Below, piece after piece: positions 34,959-42,892 of a stretch of 64,000 nucleotides of DNA. The number at the start of each line of letters is the position of its first letter. The stretch's first letter is position 1. The notes beneath the pieces are model-generated. The model worked only from the letters and a program-made list of their open reading frames with translations. It did not search any database and had not been told where the DNA came from. The translations under genes were made by a program, and so were the position numbers. The DNA comes from Clostridia bacterium (GTDB taxonomy: Bacteria > Bacillota > Clostridia > Christensenellales > Borkfalkiaceae), in contig JAFTHW010000023.1 in the NCBI GenBank assembly GCA_017457225.1, positions 53,730 through 117,729 on the forward strand, written 5' to 3'.

Positions 34959-36092
34959 ATGATCTATTTCGATAACGCCGCAACGGGCGGCAGAAAGCCC
35001 GACCAAGTCCTCACCGCCGTATCTTCCTCTATCCGCGTATGCGCCAATCCCGGGCGCGGCGGACATAAACTCGCGCTCTCCTGCGCGAATACCGTACAAA
35101 ACTGTCGAAACGCGCTCTGCGAATTTTTCAACGCCTATTCTTTCGACCGAGTCGTGTTTACCAAGAACTGCACCGAAGCGTTAAATATCGCGATTTTGGG
35201 AACGCTCAAACAAGGCGATCACGTCATCGTGAGCTGTATGGAACACAACTCCGTCCTCCGACCTTTGGAATATTTAAAAAAATCGGGAGTGATCACGTAC
35301 GATGTTTGCCCGTTAGAGGACGACGGGCGTTGGGCGAACGTCACTCCGCAAGCCGTTCGCACCCTTCTTCGCCCCAACACAAAACTCGTTGCGATCACCG
35401 CCGCTTCCAACGTCAACGGAACGATCCCACCCATCGGAGAGATCCGTAAAATGCTCCCTGAAAACGTACTATTTCTTTGCGATGCAGCGCAGGGGGCGGG
35501 GCATCTTTCTTTAAAAATGCAGGGGGCAGGTATTGATCTAATGACCGTGGCAGGCCACAAAGGTATGCTTGGAATCCAAGGAAGCGGCGCGCTCTTATTC
35601 TCCGAACGGGTAGATCTATCCCCCATTCTCTACGGAGGCACGGGCTCGATGAGTATCTCGCTTGATATGCCCGATTTTTACCCGGACGGACTAGAAGCCG
35701 GAACACTTTCGTATCCCGCCGTATGCTCTTTGCTCGAAGGCACGCGCTACGTCGGCATACGATTGCCGCAAATCCAAGCCCAACTGCTTTCCCTAACCAA
35801 TTATCTTCTAGACGGCTTGCAAGAGCTTCGGGACTATACCGTATATTCCCAACCGAACGTTTGCGGAATCGTATCGTTTAAGCACGATTTCTTGCAATCG
35901 GAGTACCTTGCGGGCGTATTGTCCACCAAATACGATATCGCCACTCGGGGCGGATTGCATTGCGCGCCGCTGATGCACGAGGCGTTGGGAACGCTGGATA
36001 ACGGACTCGTTCGCGTTTCTTTTTCCCACTATAACAATGAACGGGAAATCGACGTACTGCTTCAAGCGTTGCGCGAGATCCAACAAGCCTGA
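34959..36092 (+). CDS. Cysteine desulfurase-family aminotransferase class V
   Basis: A 377-residue PLP enzyme of the cysteine desulfurase/selenocysteine lyase group. Seen: IYFDNAATGGRKP start, NCTEALNIAI, MEHNSVLRPL, the PLP lysine in TVAGHKGMLGIQGSGALL (about residue 201) and the catalytic Cys in TRGGLHCAPLMHEALG. This matches the subfamily that accompanies DUF3343. It would mobilise sulfur (or selenium) from cysteine. AGAGG precedes the ATG. Its 3' end lies 2 bases from a convergent small gene. Confidence 0.9.
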   Translation: MIYFDNAATGGRKPDQVLTAVSSSIRVCANPGRGGHKLALSCANTVQNCRNALCEFFNAYSFDRVVFTKNCTEALNIAILGTLKQGDHVIVSCMEHNSVLRPLEYLKKSGVITYDVCPLEDDGRWANVTPQAVRTLLRPNTKLVAITAASNVNGTIPPIGEIRKMLPENVLFLCDAAQGAGHLSLKMQGAGIDLMTVAGHKGMLGIQGSGALLFSERVDLSPILYGGTGSMSISLDMPDFYPDGLEAGTLSYPAVCSLLEGTRYVGIRLPQIQAQLLSLTNYLLDGLQELRDYTVYSQPNVCGIVSFKHDFLQSEYLAGVLSTKYDIATRGGLHCAPLMHEALGTLDNGLVRVSFSHYNNEREIDVLLQALREIQQA

Positions 36093-36094
36093 CG

Positions 36095-36382
36095 TCAAAT
36101 TCTCTTTAATTTGTCTACGACGATTCGTAATTTTTTCTTTTGCGACGAATCAAGCATCGGAGAAAAATTTTGATAAAACGCTTCTATTTCTTCGTTGGAC
36201 AGCGTCCCCGCGCGTTTACTTTTCTCCGCTTCGGTCAGAATATTCCTTAAAATATCGGCGTTACTCGTTCCGTTGTACGCCGCCGCGATCTTTCTCGTCA
36301 ATTCATCGACGTTCGCCGTAGATTCCGCGCCGCTTTGCGCGGCGTTTGGCTCTTGTTTTGCATAATCTCTAAAGCTTTTCAT
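36095..36382 (-). CDS. Small hypothetical protein
   Basis: A 95-residue protein I do not recognise. Low-complexity Ala/Gln/Ser N-terminus, then a predominantly helical C-terminus (LSNEEIEAFYQNFSPML, DSSQKKKLRIVVDKLKRI). A GGAGGGAG precedes the ATG. It is divergent from the small plus-strand gene at 36471; the two may be functionally linked, which is only a guess from position. Confidence 0.6.
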   Translation of the reverse strand: MKSFRDYAKQEPNAAQSGAESTANVDELTRKIAAAYNGTSNADILRNILTEAEKSKRAGTLSNEEIEAFYQNFSPMLDSSQKKKLRIVVDKLKRI

Positions 36383-36470
36383 ACTCCCTCCAAAAGCGTC
36401 TCAAAAAAACGTTTTGATATATTTTATGCCGCTTAGAAATTTTTCGTTCCCTGCGTTCATATAGTGTAGT

Positions 36471-36779
36471 ATGGAAATTTTAATGCTGGTATTGCTTTAT
36501 TACTTATCGCAAAACCCGAACTTTTCGGAAAGCGTGAAACCGCTGATGGAAAAACTGAAAAATTCGGAAGAAATGCTACGTTTTTTGGGCGATCTGTCTA
36601 AATTCACGGACACGTTCGGCTCCTTTAAGGGAAGTGGCAATTCCAGCGGAGAAAAACCTCCGCATAAGGAGCCCCCTAACGATAAAAAGAGCGAAAAAGC
36701 CTCAACGTCCCCCACCGCCGGAATCGCCGACGAATTTATTCAAAGCATATTGGACAGTTATTTCAAAAAACGGAATTAA
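36471..36779 (+). CDS. Small hypothetical protein with hydrophobic N-terminus
   Basis: A 102-residue ORF. It starts with a short hydrophobic segment (MEILMLVLLYYL), followed by a helical middle (VKPLMEKLKNSEEMLRFLGD) and a Pro/Ser/Lys linker, and ends with a short helix (IADEFIQSILDSYF). No Shine-Dalgarno is visible; a TATAGT sits five bases before the ATG. The strong terminator at 36792-36830, 13 bases past the stop, supports real transcription. Unknown function. Confidence 0.6.
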   Translation: MEILMLVLLYYLSQNPNFSESVKPLMEKLKNSEEMLRFLGDLSKFTDTFGSFKGSGNSSGEKPPHKEPPNDKKSEKASTSPTAGIADEFIQSILDSYFKKRN

Positions 36780-36791
36780 ACATCTGTATGC

Positions 36792-36830
36792 AAAAAACTG
36801 TGAACGGAAACCCTCCGTTCACAGTTTTTT
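36792..36830. terminator. Bidirectional terminator between convergent genes
   Basis: Perfect 17-bp inverted repeat (36792-36808 with 36814-36830), 5-base loop, with A6/T6 at the ends so it works in both directions: for the small plus-strand gene and for the aro/SDR run on the minus strand. Confidence 0.92.
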
Positions 36831-36842
36831 ACTTTTGAATCC

Positions 36843-37541
36843 TTAAATGATAGAAAATCCACCATTGACAGGCAAATCGATTCCCGTTACGTAATCGTTT
36901 TCTTCTAGATACAACACGGCGGCGGCTATGTCCTCGCCTTTGCCAAGCCTCCCCATTGGTATCTCTTCCGTCAACGCCTGCATATCCGCTCGGGAAATAG
37001 AATCGTTCATCTTCGTATCGATCACCCCGGGTGAAACGCTATTCACGCGAATCCCCGAATATCCCAATTCTTTGGCAAGTGCTTTGGTAAAACCAAGCAA
37101 CGCCGCTTTGGAAGCCGAATACACGCTTTCACAGCTTCCGCCGACTTCTCCCCACACGGAGGAAACGTTGACAATCAAACCGCTTTGCTTTCCGAGCATT
37201 CCTTTCACCGCCTCGCGGCTACACAAAAACGCTCCCCCGACGTTCACCGAAAAGACGCTTTTCCACTCTTCGTACGTCACATCCTGAATTTGCTTGACAA
37301 GCGCAATCCCCGCGTTGTTGATAAGAACGTCTACACTGCCGATTTTTCGGAACAATTCTTTTACGTCCTCTTCTTTGGAAACGTCCGCGCGATAGACTTC
37401 TACCCCCAGAGCTTTCGCCTCTTTTGCGCTCTCCTCGTCCTTAGAGTACACCGCGCATACCCGATATTCTTTTTTTAAGAACGCTTTCGCGATCGCGAGC
37501 CCGATCCCACGCGTGCCGCCCGTCACCAAAACCGTTTTCAT
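36843..37541 (-). CDS. SDR-family NAD(P)-dependent oxidoreductase
   Basis: A 232-residue short-chain dehydrogenase. Cofactor motif VTGGTRGIGLAIAKAFL at the N-terminus, NNAGIA, catalytic Ser in VNVSSVWG, and YSASKAALLG (Tyr and Lys). Shorter than FabG and closer to YmfI-like members by length. The substrate cannot be told. It is the last gene of the clpC-aro run, 19 bases after aroK, so a role linked to aromatic metabolism is possible but unproven. The bidirectional terminator follows. Confidence 0.88.
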   Translation of the reverse strand: MKTVLVTGGTRGIGLAIAKAFLKKEYRVCAVYSKDEESAKEAKALGVEVYRADVSKEEDVKELFRKIGSVDVLINNAGIALVKQIQDVTYEEWKSVFSVNVGGAFLCSREAVKGMLGKQSGLIVNVSSVWGEVGGSCESVYSASKAALLGFTKALAKELGYSGIRVNSVSPGVIDTKMNDSISRADMQALTEEIPMGRLGKGEDIAAAVLYLEENDYVTGIDLPVNGGFSII

Positions 37542-37560
37542 CTCATACCTGCCTATGTCT

Positions 37561-38070
37561 TTAAGCGTTTTTCGCCCACTCTACTATTTCCTTTGCAATC
37601 TCTTCGGGCGTCTTTCCGTCTACGTCCAAGATATAATCCGCAACGTGTTCGTAGATAGGCGAACGCTCCGTCATAAGCCGTTCTAATCGATCGCGGATAC
37701 TCTCCGTAGAAGTCTGCAACAACGGTCTTTCCCCGTCCACTTTCAAACGTTTGGACAACGTTTCTAAGTTGGCGCGTAAAAACACAATCTTACCATTCTC
37801 TTTTAGTACGGTATTGTTTTCGTTTTTGAGTACGAGCCCGCCTCCCGTGGAAATAATTAAATCGTCCATTTTCGCAAGCTCTTTCACGATTTCCGTTTCC
37901 AATTTCCGAAAATGCGCTTCACCGTAATATTCAAAAATATCCGAGATCTTTCCGTGTTTATCGACGATCACTCCGTCGGTATCGTACCATCTGCGTCCCG
38001 TGAGCTCCGCGATCTTGATCCCGATCGTCGTTTTTCCCGCCCCCATCATTCCGCATAAAACGAGATTCAT
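37561..38070 (-). CDS. aroK: Shikimate kinase
   Basis: A 169-residue shikimate kinase. P-loop GMMGAGKTTIG (residues about 7-17), DTDGVIVDKHGKISDIF (substrate Asp), FRKLETEIVKEL and ISTGGGLVLK (Walker B-like GGG), and the LID region VDGERPLLQ. It phosphorylates shikimate in the aromatic pathway. Twelve bases downstream of aroQ in the aroC-B-A-E-Q-K series. Confidence 0.96.
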   Translation of the reverse strand: MNLVLCGMMGAGKTTIGIKIAELTGRRWYDTDGVIVDKHGKISDIFEYYGEAHFRKLETEIVKELAKMDDLIISTGGGLVLKNENNTVLKENGKIVFLRANLETLSKRLKVDGERPLLQTSTESIRDRLERLMTERSPIYEHVADYILDVDGKTPEEIAKEIVEWAKNA

Positions 38071-38082
38071 AGACGCACCCCG

Positions 38083-38520
38083 TTACGACAACGCCGCGCG
38101 CAAGCCCGCAATCGCCGCCAAATAACTCCCGACGCCGAATCCGCAAACTACGCCTTTACAAACTTCGGACAAAACGCTCTTATTGCGGAACTCTTCCCGC
38201 GCGTGGATATTGGAAATATGGACTTCCGCCACAGGCACGTCGATCGCCGCAATCGCGTCACGGAGGGCGTAACTGTAATGCGTGAATGCGCCGGCATTGA
38301 GCAGAATTCCATCATAACTGCCGTCCAAATAAGCCGCGTGCAATTTATTGACAAGCTCTCCCTCTACGTTGCTTTGATAAAATTCTACACTGTCGCCGAG
38401 TGTTTTACAGTAGTCCGCAATCTGCGCGTTTACGTCGTCCAGCGTTTGCGTTCCGTATACGCCTTTTTCGCGTTTGCCCGTCAAATTGAGATTTACTCCG
38501 TTGATCACCAGGAATTTCAT
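38083..38520 (-). CDS. aroQ: 3-dehydroquinate dehydratase, type II
   Basis: A 145-residue type II dehydroquinase. Seen: INGVNLNLTGKREKGVYG (Arg and Tyr of the active site, residues about 5-22), FYQSNVEGELVNKLH, LNAGAFTHYSYALRDAI and VEVHISNIHAREEFR. Removes water from dehydroquinate to give dehydroshikimate. Between aroE and aroK. Confidence 0.97.
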   Translation of the reverse strand: MKFLVINGVNLNLTGKREKGVYGTQTLDDVNAQIADYCKTLGDSVEFYQSNVEGELVNKLHAAYLDGSYDGILLNAGAFTHYSYALRDAIAAIDVPVAEVHISNIHAREEFRNKSVLSEVCKGVVCGFGVGSYLAAIAGLRAALS

Positions 38521-38547
38521 AATCCTTTCCTCCGTCTTTTTTATCCG

Positions 38548-39357
38548 TTAATCTTTCGTTTTCGTAAGATATTCTTTATATAACGTTTCCGCTTCTTCGC
38601 CGCTCGGGGTTTTGCCTACGTAAAGGCAATCGGCGTAATACGCTTGATAAAACAGCATTGCCGCTCCGTTTAAAATCCTAGAGCCTTGTCGTTCCGCAAG
38701 ACATAAAAACTCCGATTTTTCAGGAGTATAAATCAAATCCACCGCCGTTTCGACACCGCAAAATACCGACTCGTCCACCGGGGAAATCCCTTCGGTTTCG
38801 TGCATTCCGACTCCCGTACAATTCACGAGCAAATTATATCCGCTTGTCGGTTTCTCTGCGGCGTAAACGCCCAATTCTGCGCAAACCTCTTCCAATTTTT
38901 CTTTTCTGCGCTGGTACACCCATACCTCCGCGCCTGCTTGTTTGAGCGCCGCCGCCGTACTTCTCCCTGCGCCGCCCGCGCCAAGCACAAGTACTTTTTT
39001 TCCTTTCACGGTTACCGTCGCGCGCTCGAGCATCAGCATAAACCCGATTCCGTCGGTATTATAGCCCGTTTTGGAAGAAGTCACAACGGTATTCACTGCG
39101 CCGAATGCAAACGCGTCACCCGCCGTTTCGTCTAGATACGCCATCACGTCCCGTTTATAGGGAATCGTCACGTTAAATCCGTCAAAATCTCCTAATAAAC
39201 GCCTCATCACGCCGTCGAATTCTTCCGCAGTTACGGAAAAACGCTCGTATTCGCACGATAGATCCCACTTCTTCAAAATAAAGCGGTGTATCCGCTCGCT
39301 GTCCGATTTAGAAACGTCTTTTCCCACGAGCGCAAGCCTTAGTTTTTTTCTATTCAT
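38548..39357 (-). CDS. aroE: Shikimate dehydrogenase
   Basis: A 269-residue AroE. The N-terminal substrate domain has GKDVSKSDSERIHRFI and FNVTIPYKRDVMAYLDE (catalytic Lys in PYK, usually PFK), the NADP-binding domain GAGGAGRSTAAAL (about residues 123-135), and the C-terminal NGAAMLFYQA. The usual SxS substrate motif near the N-terminus reads SKSDS. Reduces dehydroshikimate to shikimate. Eighteen bases after aroA. Confidence 0.93.
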   Translation of the reverse strand: MNRKKLRLALVGKDVSKSDSERIHRFILKKWDLSCEYERFSVTAEEFDGVMRRLLGDFDGFNVTIPYKRDVMAYLDETAGDAFAFGAVNTVVTSSKTGYNTDGIGFMLMLERATVTVKGKKVLVLGAGGAGRSTAAALKQAGAEVWVYQRRKEKLEEVCAELGVYAAEKPTSGYNLLVNCTGVGMHETEGISPVDESVFCGVETAVDLIYTPEKSEFLCLAERQGSRILNGAAMLFYQAYYADCLYVGKTPSGEEAETLYKEYLTKTKD

Positions 39358-39375
39358 CGCGTACCTGCCCCCTCT

Positions 39376-40644
39376 TTACGATCGAATGCCTAACTTTTCA
39401 AAGAAGTCAGGGAAAGAGATCGCACAACAATCAGGCCGTAAAATATTGCCGCCGTTTTTTGAGGCGAGCAGCCCTACCGCCGCCGTCATAGCAATCCTGT
39501 GATCAAGATAACTGTCTACGTTGCCGCCAACAAGCTGTTTTTTACCGCGAATCACAAATCCGTCTTCCAACTCCTCGCAATCCCCACCGATGTTGCGGAT
39601 GAGTTCCGCCGTCGTGCGAATGCGATCGCTTTCTTTCACTCTCAATTCTTTCACGCCAACAATGCGACTCTCGCCCTCGGCAAACGCGCAGAGCAACGCC
39701 ACCAACGGCAACTCGTCGATCATAGACGGCGCGTCTTCCGCCGTCAAAATAATGGAGCGCATATCCGATTTCTCCACGAGTACGTCCGCCGTTTCTTCAC
39801 CGCCCGAAACGCGACGGTTGAGCAGGGAATAGCGTACTCCTAATTGATCGAACGCCTTTAAAATCCCCGTTCGAGTCACGTTCATTCCCACGTTTTTGCA
39901 CAACGTTCTTCCCTTTAACGCGCCTAGCGCCATAAAATAAGCCGCTGAAGAAATATCCGAGGGAACGTCTACGTCTACCGAATGCAAACAACTCTTTTTC
40001 ACCGTCACTCGATTCCCGACCACGTGAACGTCTGCGCCCATCGCCGCCAGCATACGCTCGGTATGATCTCTTGATTTTACAGGCTCGGTGACACTCGTTT
40101 CACCCCCTGCGGAAATCCCTGCGAGTAAAATAGCGCTCTTGACCTGTGCGGAAGCGATGTTGAGTTCCACGTCAGCGCCCTGTAACAACGCAGGAGCTAC
40201 ATACACGGGAGCGTGTCCGTCCGTCGTTTGTATTTTTGCGCCCAACTCAGACAACGGCTCGGCAATACGTCCCATAGGACGAGAGGAAAGGGATTCGTCA
40301 CCGTATAATTTCGCATCCACGCCTTTGCCAGCCACAAAACCCGAAAGCAAACGGATCGTCGTACCGGAATTACCGCAATTCAATTCCGTTCCGCGACGGA
40401 AATGCGGAGTCCCTTTAACCCGTAAAGTCGTTCCGTCAATCTCGATTTTCGCGCCCAAAGCGCGCATACAGCTGCACGTAGACAAACAGTCCTCGCCCAT
40501 CAACGCGTTTTTAATGATGGCCTCGCCCTCCGCGCCACCGTTGAACATAATCGCTCGATGTGTAATGGATTTATCTCCGGGGAGCTCGAACTCCCCTTCA
40601 AACCACTCACAAGAGTCTATTGATTGCATACCTGCTTCCCACAT
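39376..40644 (-). CDS. aroA: 3-phosphoshikimate 1-carboxyvinyltransferase (EPSP synthase)
   Basis: A 422-residue EPSP synthase. Seen: LPGDKSITHRAIMFNGGAEG (residues about 21-40), NCGNSGTTIRLLSGFVAG, RPMGRIAEPLSELGA, QVKSAILLAG and the late KESDRIRTTAELI and DHRIAMTAAVG. Two nearby ATGs are possible (40644 and five codons later); neither has a strong ribosome site, consistent with coupling to aroB, whose stop is 3 bases upstream. Confidence 0.96.
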   Translation of the reverse strand: MWEAGMQSIDSCEWFEGEFELPGDKSITHRAIMFNGGAEGEAIIKNALMGEDCLSTCSCMRALGAKIEIDGTTLRVKGTPHFRRGTELNCGNSGTTIRLLSGFVAGKGVDAKLYGDESLSSRPMGRIAEPLSELGAKIQTTDGHAPVYVAPALLQGADVELNIASAQVKSAILLAGISAGGETSVTEPVKSRDHTERMLAAMGADVHVVGNRVTVKKSCLHSVDVDVPSDISSAAYFMALGALKGRTLCKNVGMNVTRTGILKAFDQLGVRYSLLNRRVSGGEETADVLVEKSDMRSIILTAEDAPSMIDELPLVALLCAFAEGESRIVGVKELRVKESDRIRTTAELIRNIGGDCEELEDGFVIRGKKQLVGGNVDSYLDHRIAMTAAVGLLASKNGGNILRPDCCAISFPDFFEKLGIRS

Positions 40645-40647
40645 AAT

Positions 40648-41718
40648 TTATTCTCTCACTATTTTTTTCGCTGCGTTTCGGATCGCATCGCAGTATTCCG
40701 CGAATGGCAACGCCCACATCGTCCACTCGTTTTTGTCTTTCGCGACCGCCATTTGGATTTTGCCATCGCCTGTGTTTTTCTTATCCGATTTCGCCGCCTT
40801 TAAATCGTTCTCTACCGACGAAAAATCCGCTTCCGTAATCGGAGTCATTCGCAGCGCTTCCCGTACGATCCGAACGAGTCGATTTCCGTATGCCTCTTCG
40901 CATACACCCGCAGCGATTGCTGCTTCCGTTTCCAAAAGCATTCCAAACAATACACTCTCGCCGTGCGACCACCCGCGAGCCAACTCTAGCGCGTGACCCG
41001 TCGTATGCCCTACGTTGAGCGACCGACGTTCGTTTGCTTCCTTTTCGTCCCTTTCCACCACCCGAGCTTTATGCTCGATACAAGCCACGATTAACGAAGT
41101 TAAAAATTCCAAATCGTTCAAACGCCCGATTCCTTTTTCCAACAAATCGAAAATCTTACCGCTGAGCGCCGCATATTTTACGATCTCTCCAACGCCGCAT
41201 TTGAGTTCCCGATTCGGCAACGTCTTTAAAAAAGTGGGAGCAACCAACACTTCGCAAGGCTGGTAAAACGCGCCGACGACGTTTTTGACTCCGCTTACAT
41301 CCACCGCAGTCTTTCCTCCAACACTACTGTCCACCTGTGACAACAACGTAGTCGGGATCTGTACGCAGGAAATTCCACGCATATACAGCGCCGCCGCAAG
41401 ACCGCCTATATCCCCGATTACACCGCCGCCAACCGCAAACAGTTTCGACGTCCGATGCAACCCTGCCCCCGTCATTTTCTCTAAAATCCTATAAAGGGAT
41501 TGAAAATTTTTATATTCTTCCCCCGCCTGAATTACACAAATTTCCGCGCCTTGAAAATACTCCTTAAAAAAATCGGAGTACAAGGCGTAAACGTTCTCAT
41601 CCGTGACAACAAAATTTTTCTGCCCTGCCGTCAAGACGGGCAATCTCGACGCAAGCGCGTCGTCGCCTACGTATATTTTACTTTCCGTAGAAAATGTTTT
41701 TAAAGTAATCCATTCCAT
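40648..41718 (-). CDS. aroB: 3-dehydroquinate synthase
   Basis: A 356-residue AroB, the NAD/metal-dependent cyclase of the shikimate pathway. Seen: FAVGGGVIGDIGGLAAALYM (about residues 92-111), PTTLLSQVDSSVGGKTAVD (NAD/metal region), KCGVGEIVKYA (Glu ligand) and NVGHTTGHALE (His ligand). Nine bases after aroC. Confidence 0.97.
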   Translation of the reverse strand: MEWITLKTFSTESKIYVGDDALASRLPVLTAGQKNFVVTDENVYALYSDFFKEYFQGAEICVIQAGEEYKNFQSLYRILEKMTGAGLHRTSKLFAVGGGVIGDIGGLAAALYMRGISCVQIPTTLLSQVDSSVGGKTAVDVSGVKNVVGAFYQPCEVLVAPTFLKTLPNRELKCGVGEIVKYAALSGKIFDLLEKGIGRLNDLEFLTSLIVACIEHKARVVERDEKEANERRSLNVGHTTGHALELARGWSHGESVLFGMLLETEAAIAAGVCEEAYGNRLVRIVREALRMTPITEADFSSVENDLKAAKSDKKNTGDGKIQMAVAKDKNEWTMWALPFAEYCDAIRNAAKKIVRE

Positions 41719-41727
41719 ACTCTCTCC

Positions 41728-42864
41728 TTAAAGAAGACGTTCGTATCTTTCCAAAACTTCGGCAATCGTATCTCCGCCCAACCGTTCGCGCACCACCGTC
41801 GCCAAGATCTCCGCAACCACCGCTTCTGCAATCACTGTCAAAGCAAAGATTGCGCAAACATCGCTTCTTTCGGACGCCGCCACCGCCGTTGCTTTCGTTT
41901 CTACGTCCACCGTTTGCAAACCCTTCATAAGGGTAGGAATGGGCTTCATCGCCACGCGTACGACAATCTCCTCGCCGTTCGACATACCGCCCTCGATTCC
42001 ACCGGCGCGGTTAGTTTCACGATAAAACGCTCCGTCACGGTAAAAGATCTCGTCGTGAACATCCTTTCCGCTCACACCGCCGACCTCGAATCCCATACCG
42101 AATTCCACGCCTTTGACCGCTTGTATACTCATAAGCCCTCGCGCGAGCCGAGCGTCCAATTTTCCATCGTACGTCATTACGTCGCCGAAACCTCTCTTCA
42201 AACCTTTTACACGGATCTCCACGACTCCGCCTGCGGTATCGCCGTTTCGTTTGAGCTGCTCGATCTTTTCTTCTGCAAGTTTTTCCGCCGCCAAATCGAT
42301 CATGCCTACGCCCGTCGTTTTCGCCTTAGCAAGCTCGTTAAACTCATACCTGCCCGTATCCTTTATTCCGCAAACCTCTTTTACGTAGCTTGCGATCTCC
42401 ACACCGAGCATCTCTAAATACTGTTTAAAAACACTGCCCGCCGCAACGCGAATTGCCGTTTCCCGAGCCGAAGCGCGTTCTAAAATATTCCGCGCATCCG
42501 TTTGCGCGTATTTTACCATTCCCGTCAAATCCGCGTGTCCGGGACGAACTTTTGTCAGTTTTTTCGCATTCATCGCGATTTCGTCGCACTCCGCCGCCGA
42601 CATGCAGTTTTCCCAATTAGAAAAATCCTTATTATAAATACAGAGCGTTACAGGACTCCCCAATGTTTCGCCGTTGCGTACGCCCGTTAAGATCTCCGCC
42701 TCGTCCCGTTCGATCTTTTGCCGACCGCCACGTCCAAATCCGCTTTGCCGCAAACTAAGCTCCCGATTGATCTTCTGAACGTCTATTTTTAAATGCGAGG
42801 GCAATCCCTCGATAATCGCCACCAAAGCCTTGCCGTGCGATTCTCCTGCCGTCGTCAATTTCAT
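41728..42864 (-). CDS. aroC: Chorismate synthase
   Basis: A 378-residue chorismate synthase needing reduced FMN. Seen: TAGESHGKALVAIIEGLPS (N-terminal FMN/substrate His), RQSGFGRGGRQKIERDE, VRPGHADLTG, ARASARETAIRVAAG, and MKPIPTLMKGLQTVD. The C-terminal RSDVCAIFALTVIAEAVVA block is intact. It is the first aro gene, only 28 bases after clpC, so aromatic synthesis genes ride on the clp transcript unless a hidden promoter exists. Confidence 0.97.
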   Translation of the reverse strand: MKLTTAGESHGKALVAIIEGLPSHLKIDVQKINRELSLRQSGFGRGGRQKIERDEAEILTGVRNGETLGSPVTLCIYNKDFSNWENCMSAAECDEIAMNAKKLTKVRPGHADLTGMVKYAQTDARNILERASARETAIRVAAGSVFKQYLEMLGVEIASYVKEVCGIKDTGRYEFNELAKAKTTGVGMIDLAAEKLAEEKIEQLKRNGDTAGGVVEIRVKGLKRGFGDVMTYDGKLDARLARGLMSIQAVKGVEFGMGFEVGGVSGKDVHDEIFYRDGAFYRETNRAGGIEGGMSNGEEIVVRVAMKPIPTLMKGLQTVDVETKATAVAASERSDVCAIFALTVIAEAVVAEILATVVRERLGGDTIAEVLERYERLL

Positions 42865-42892
42865 AACGAGTCTCCTTTCGTTTCATTCACCA

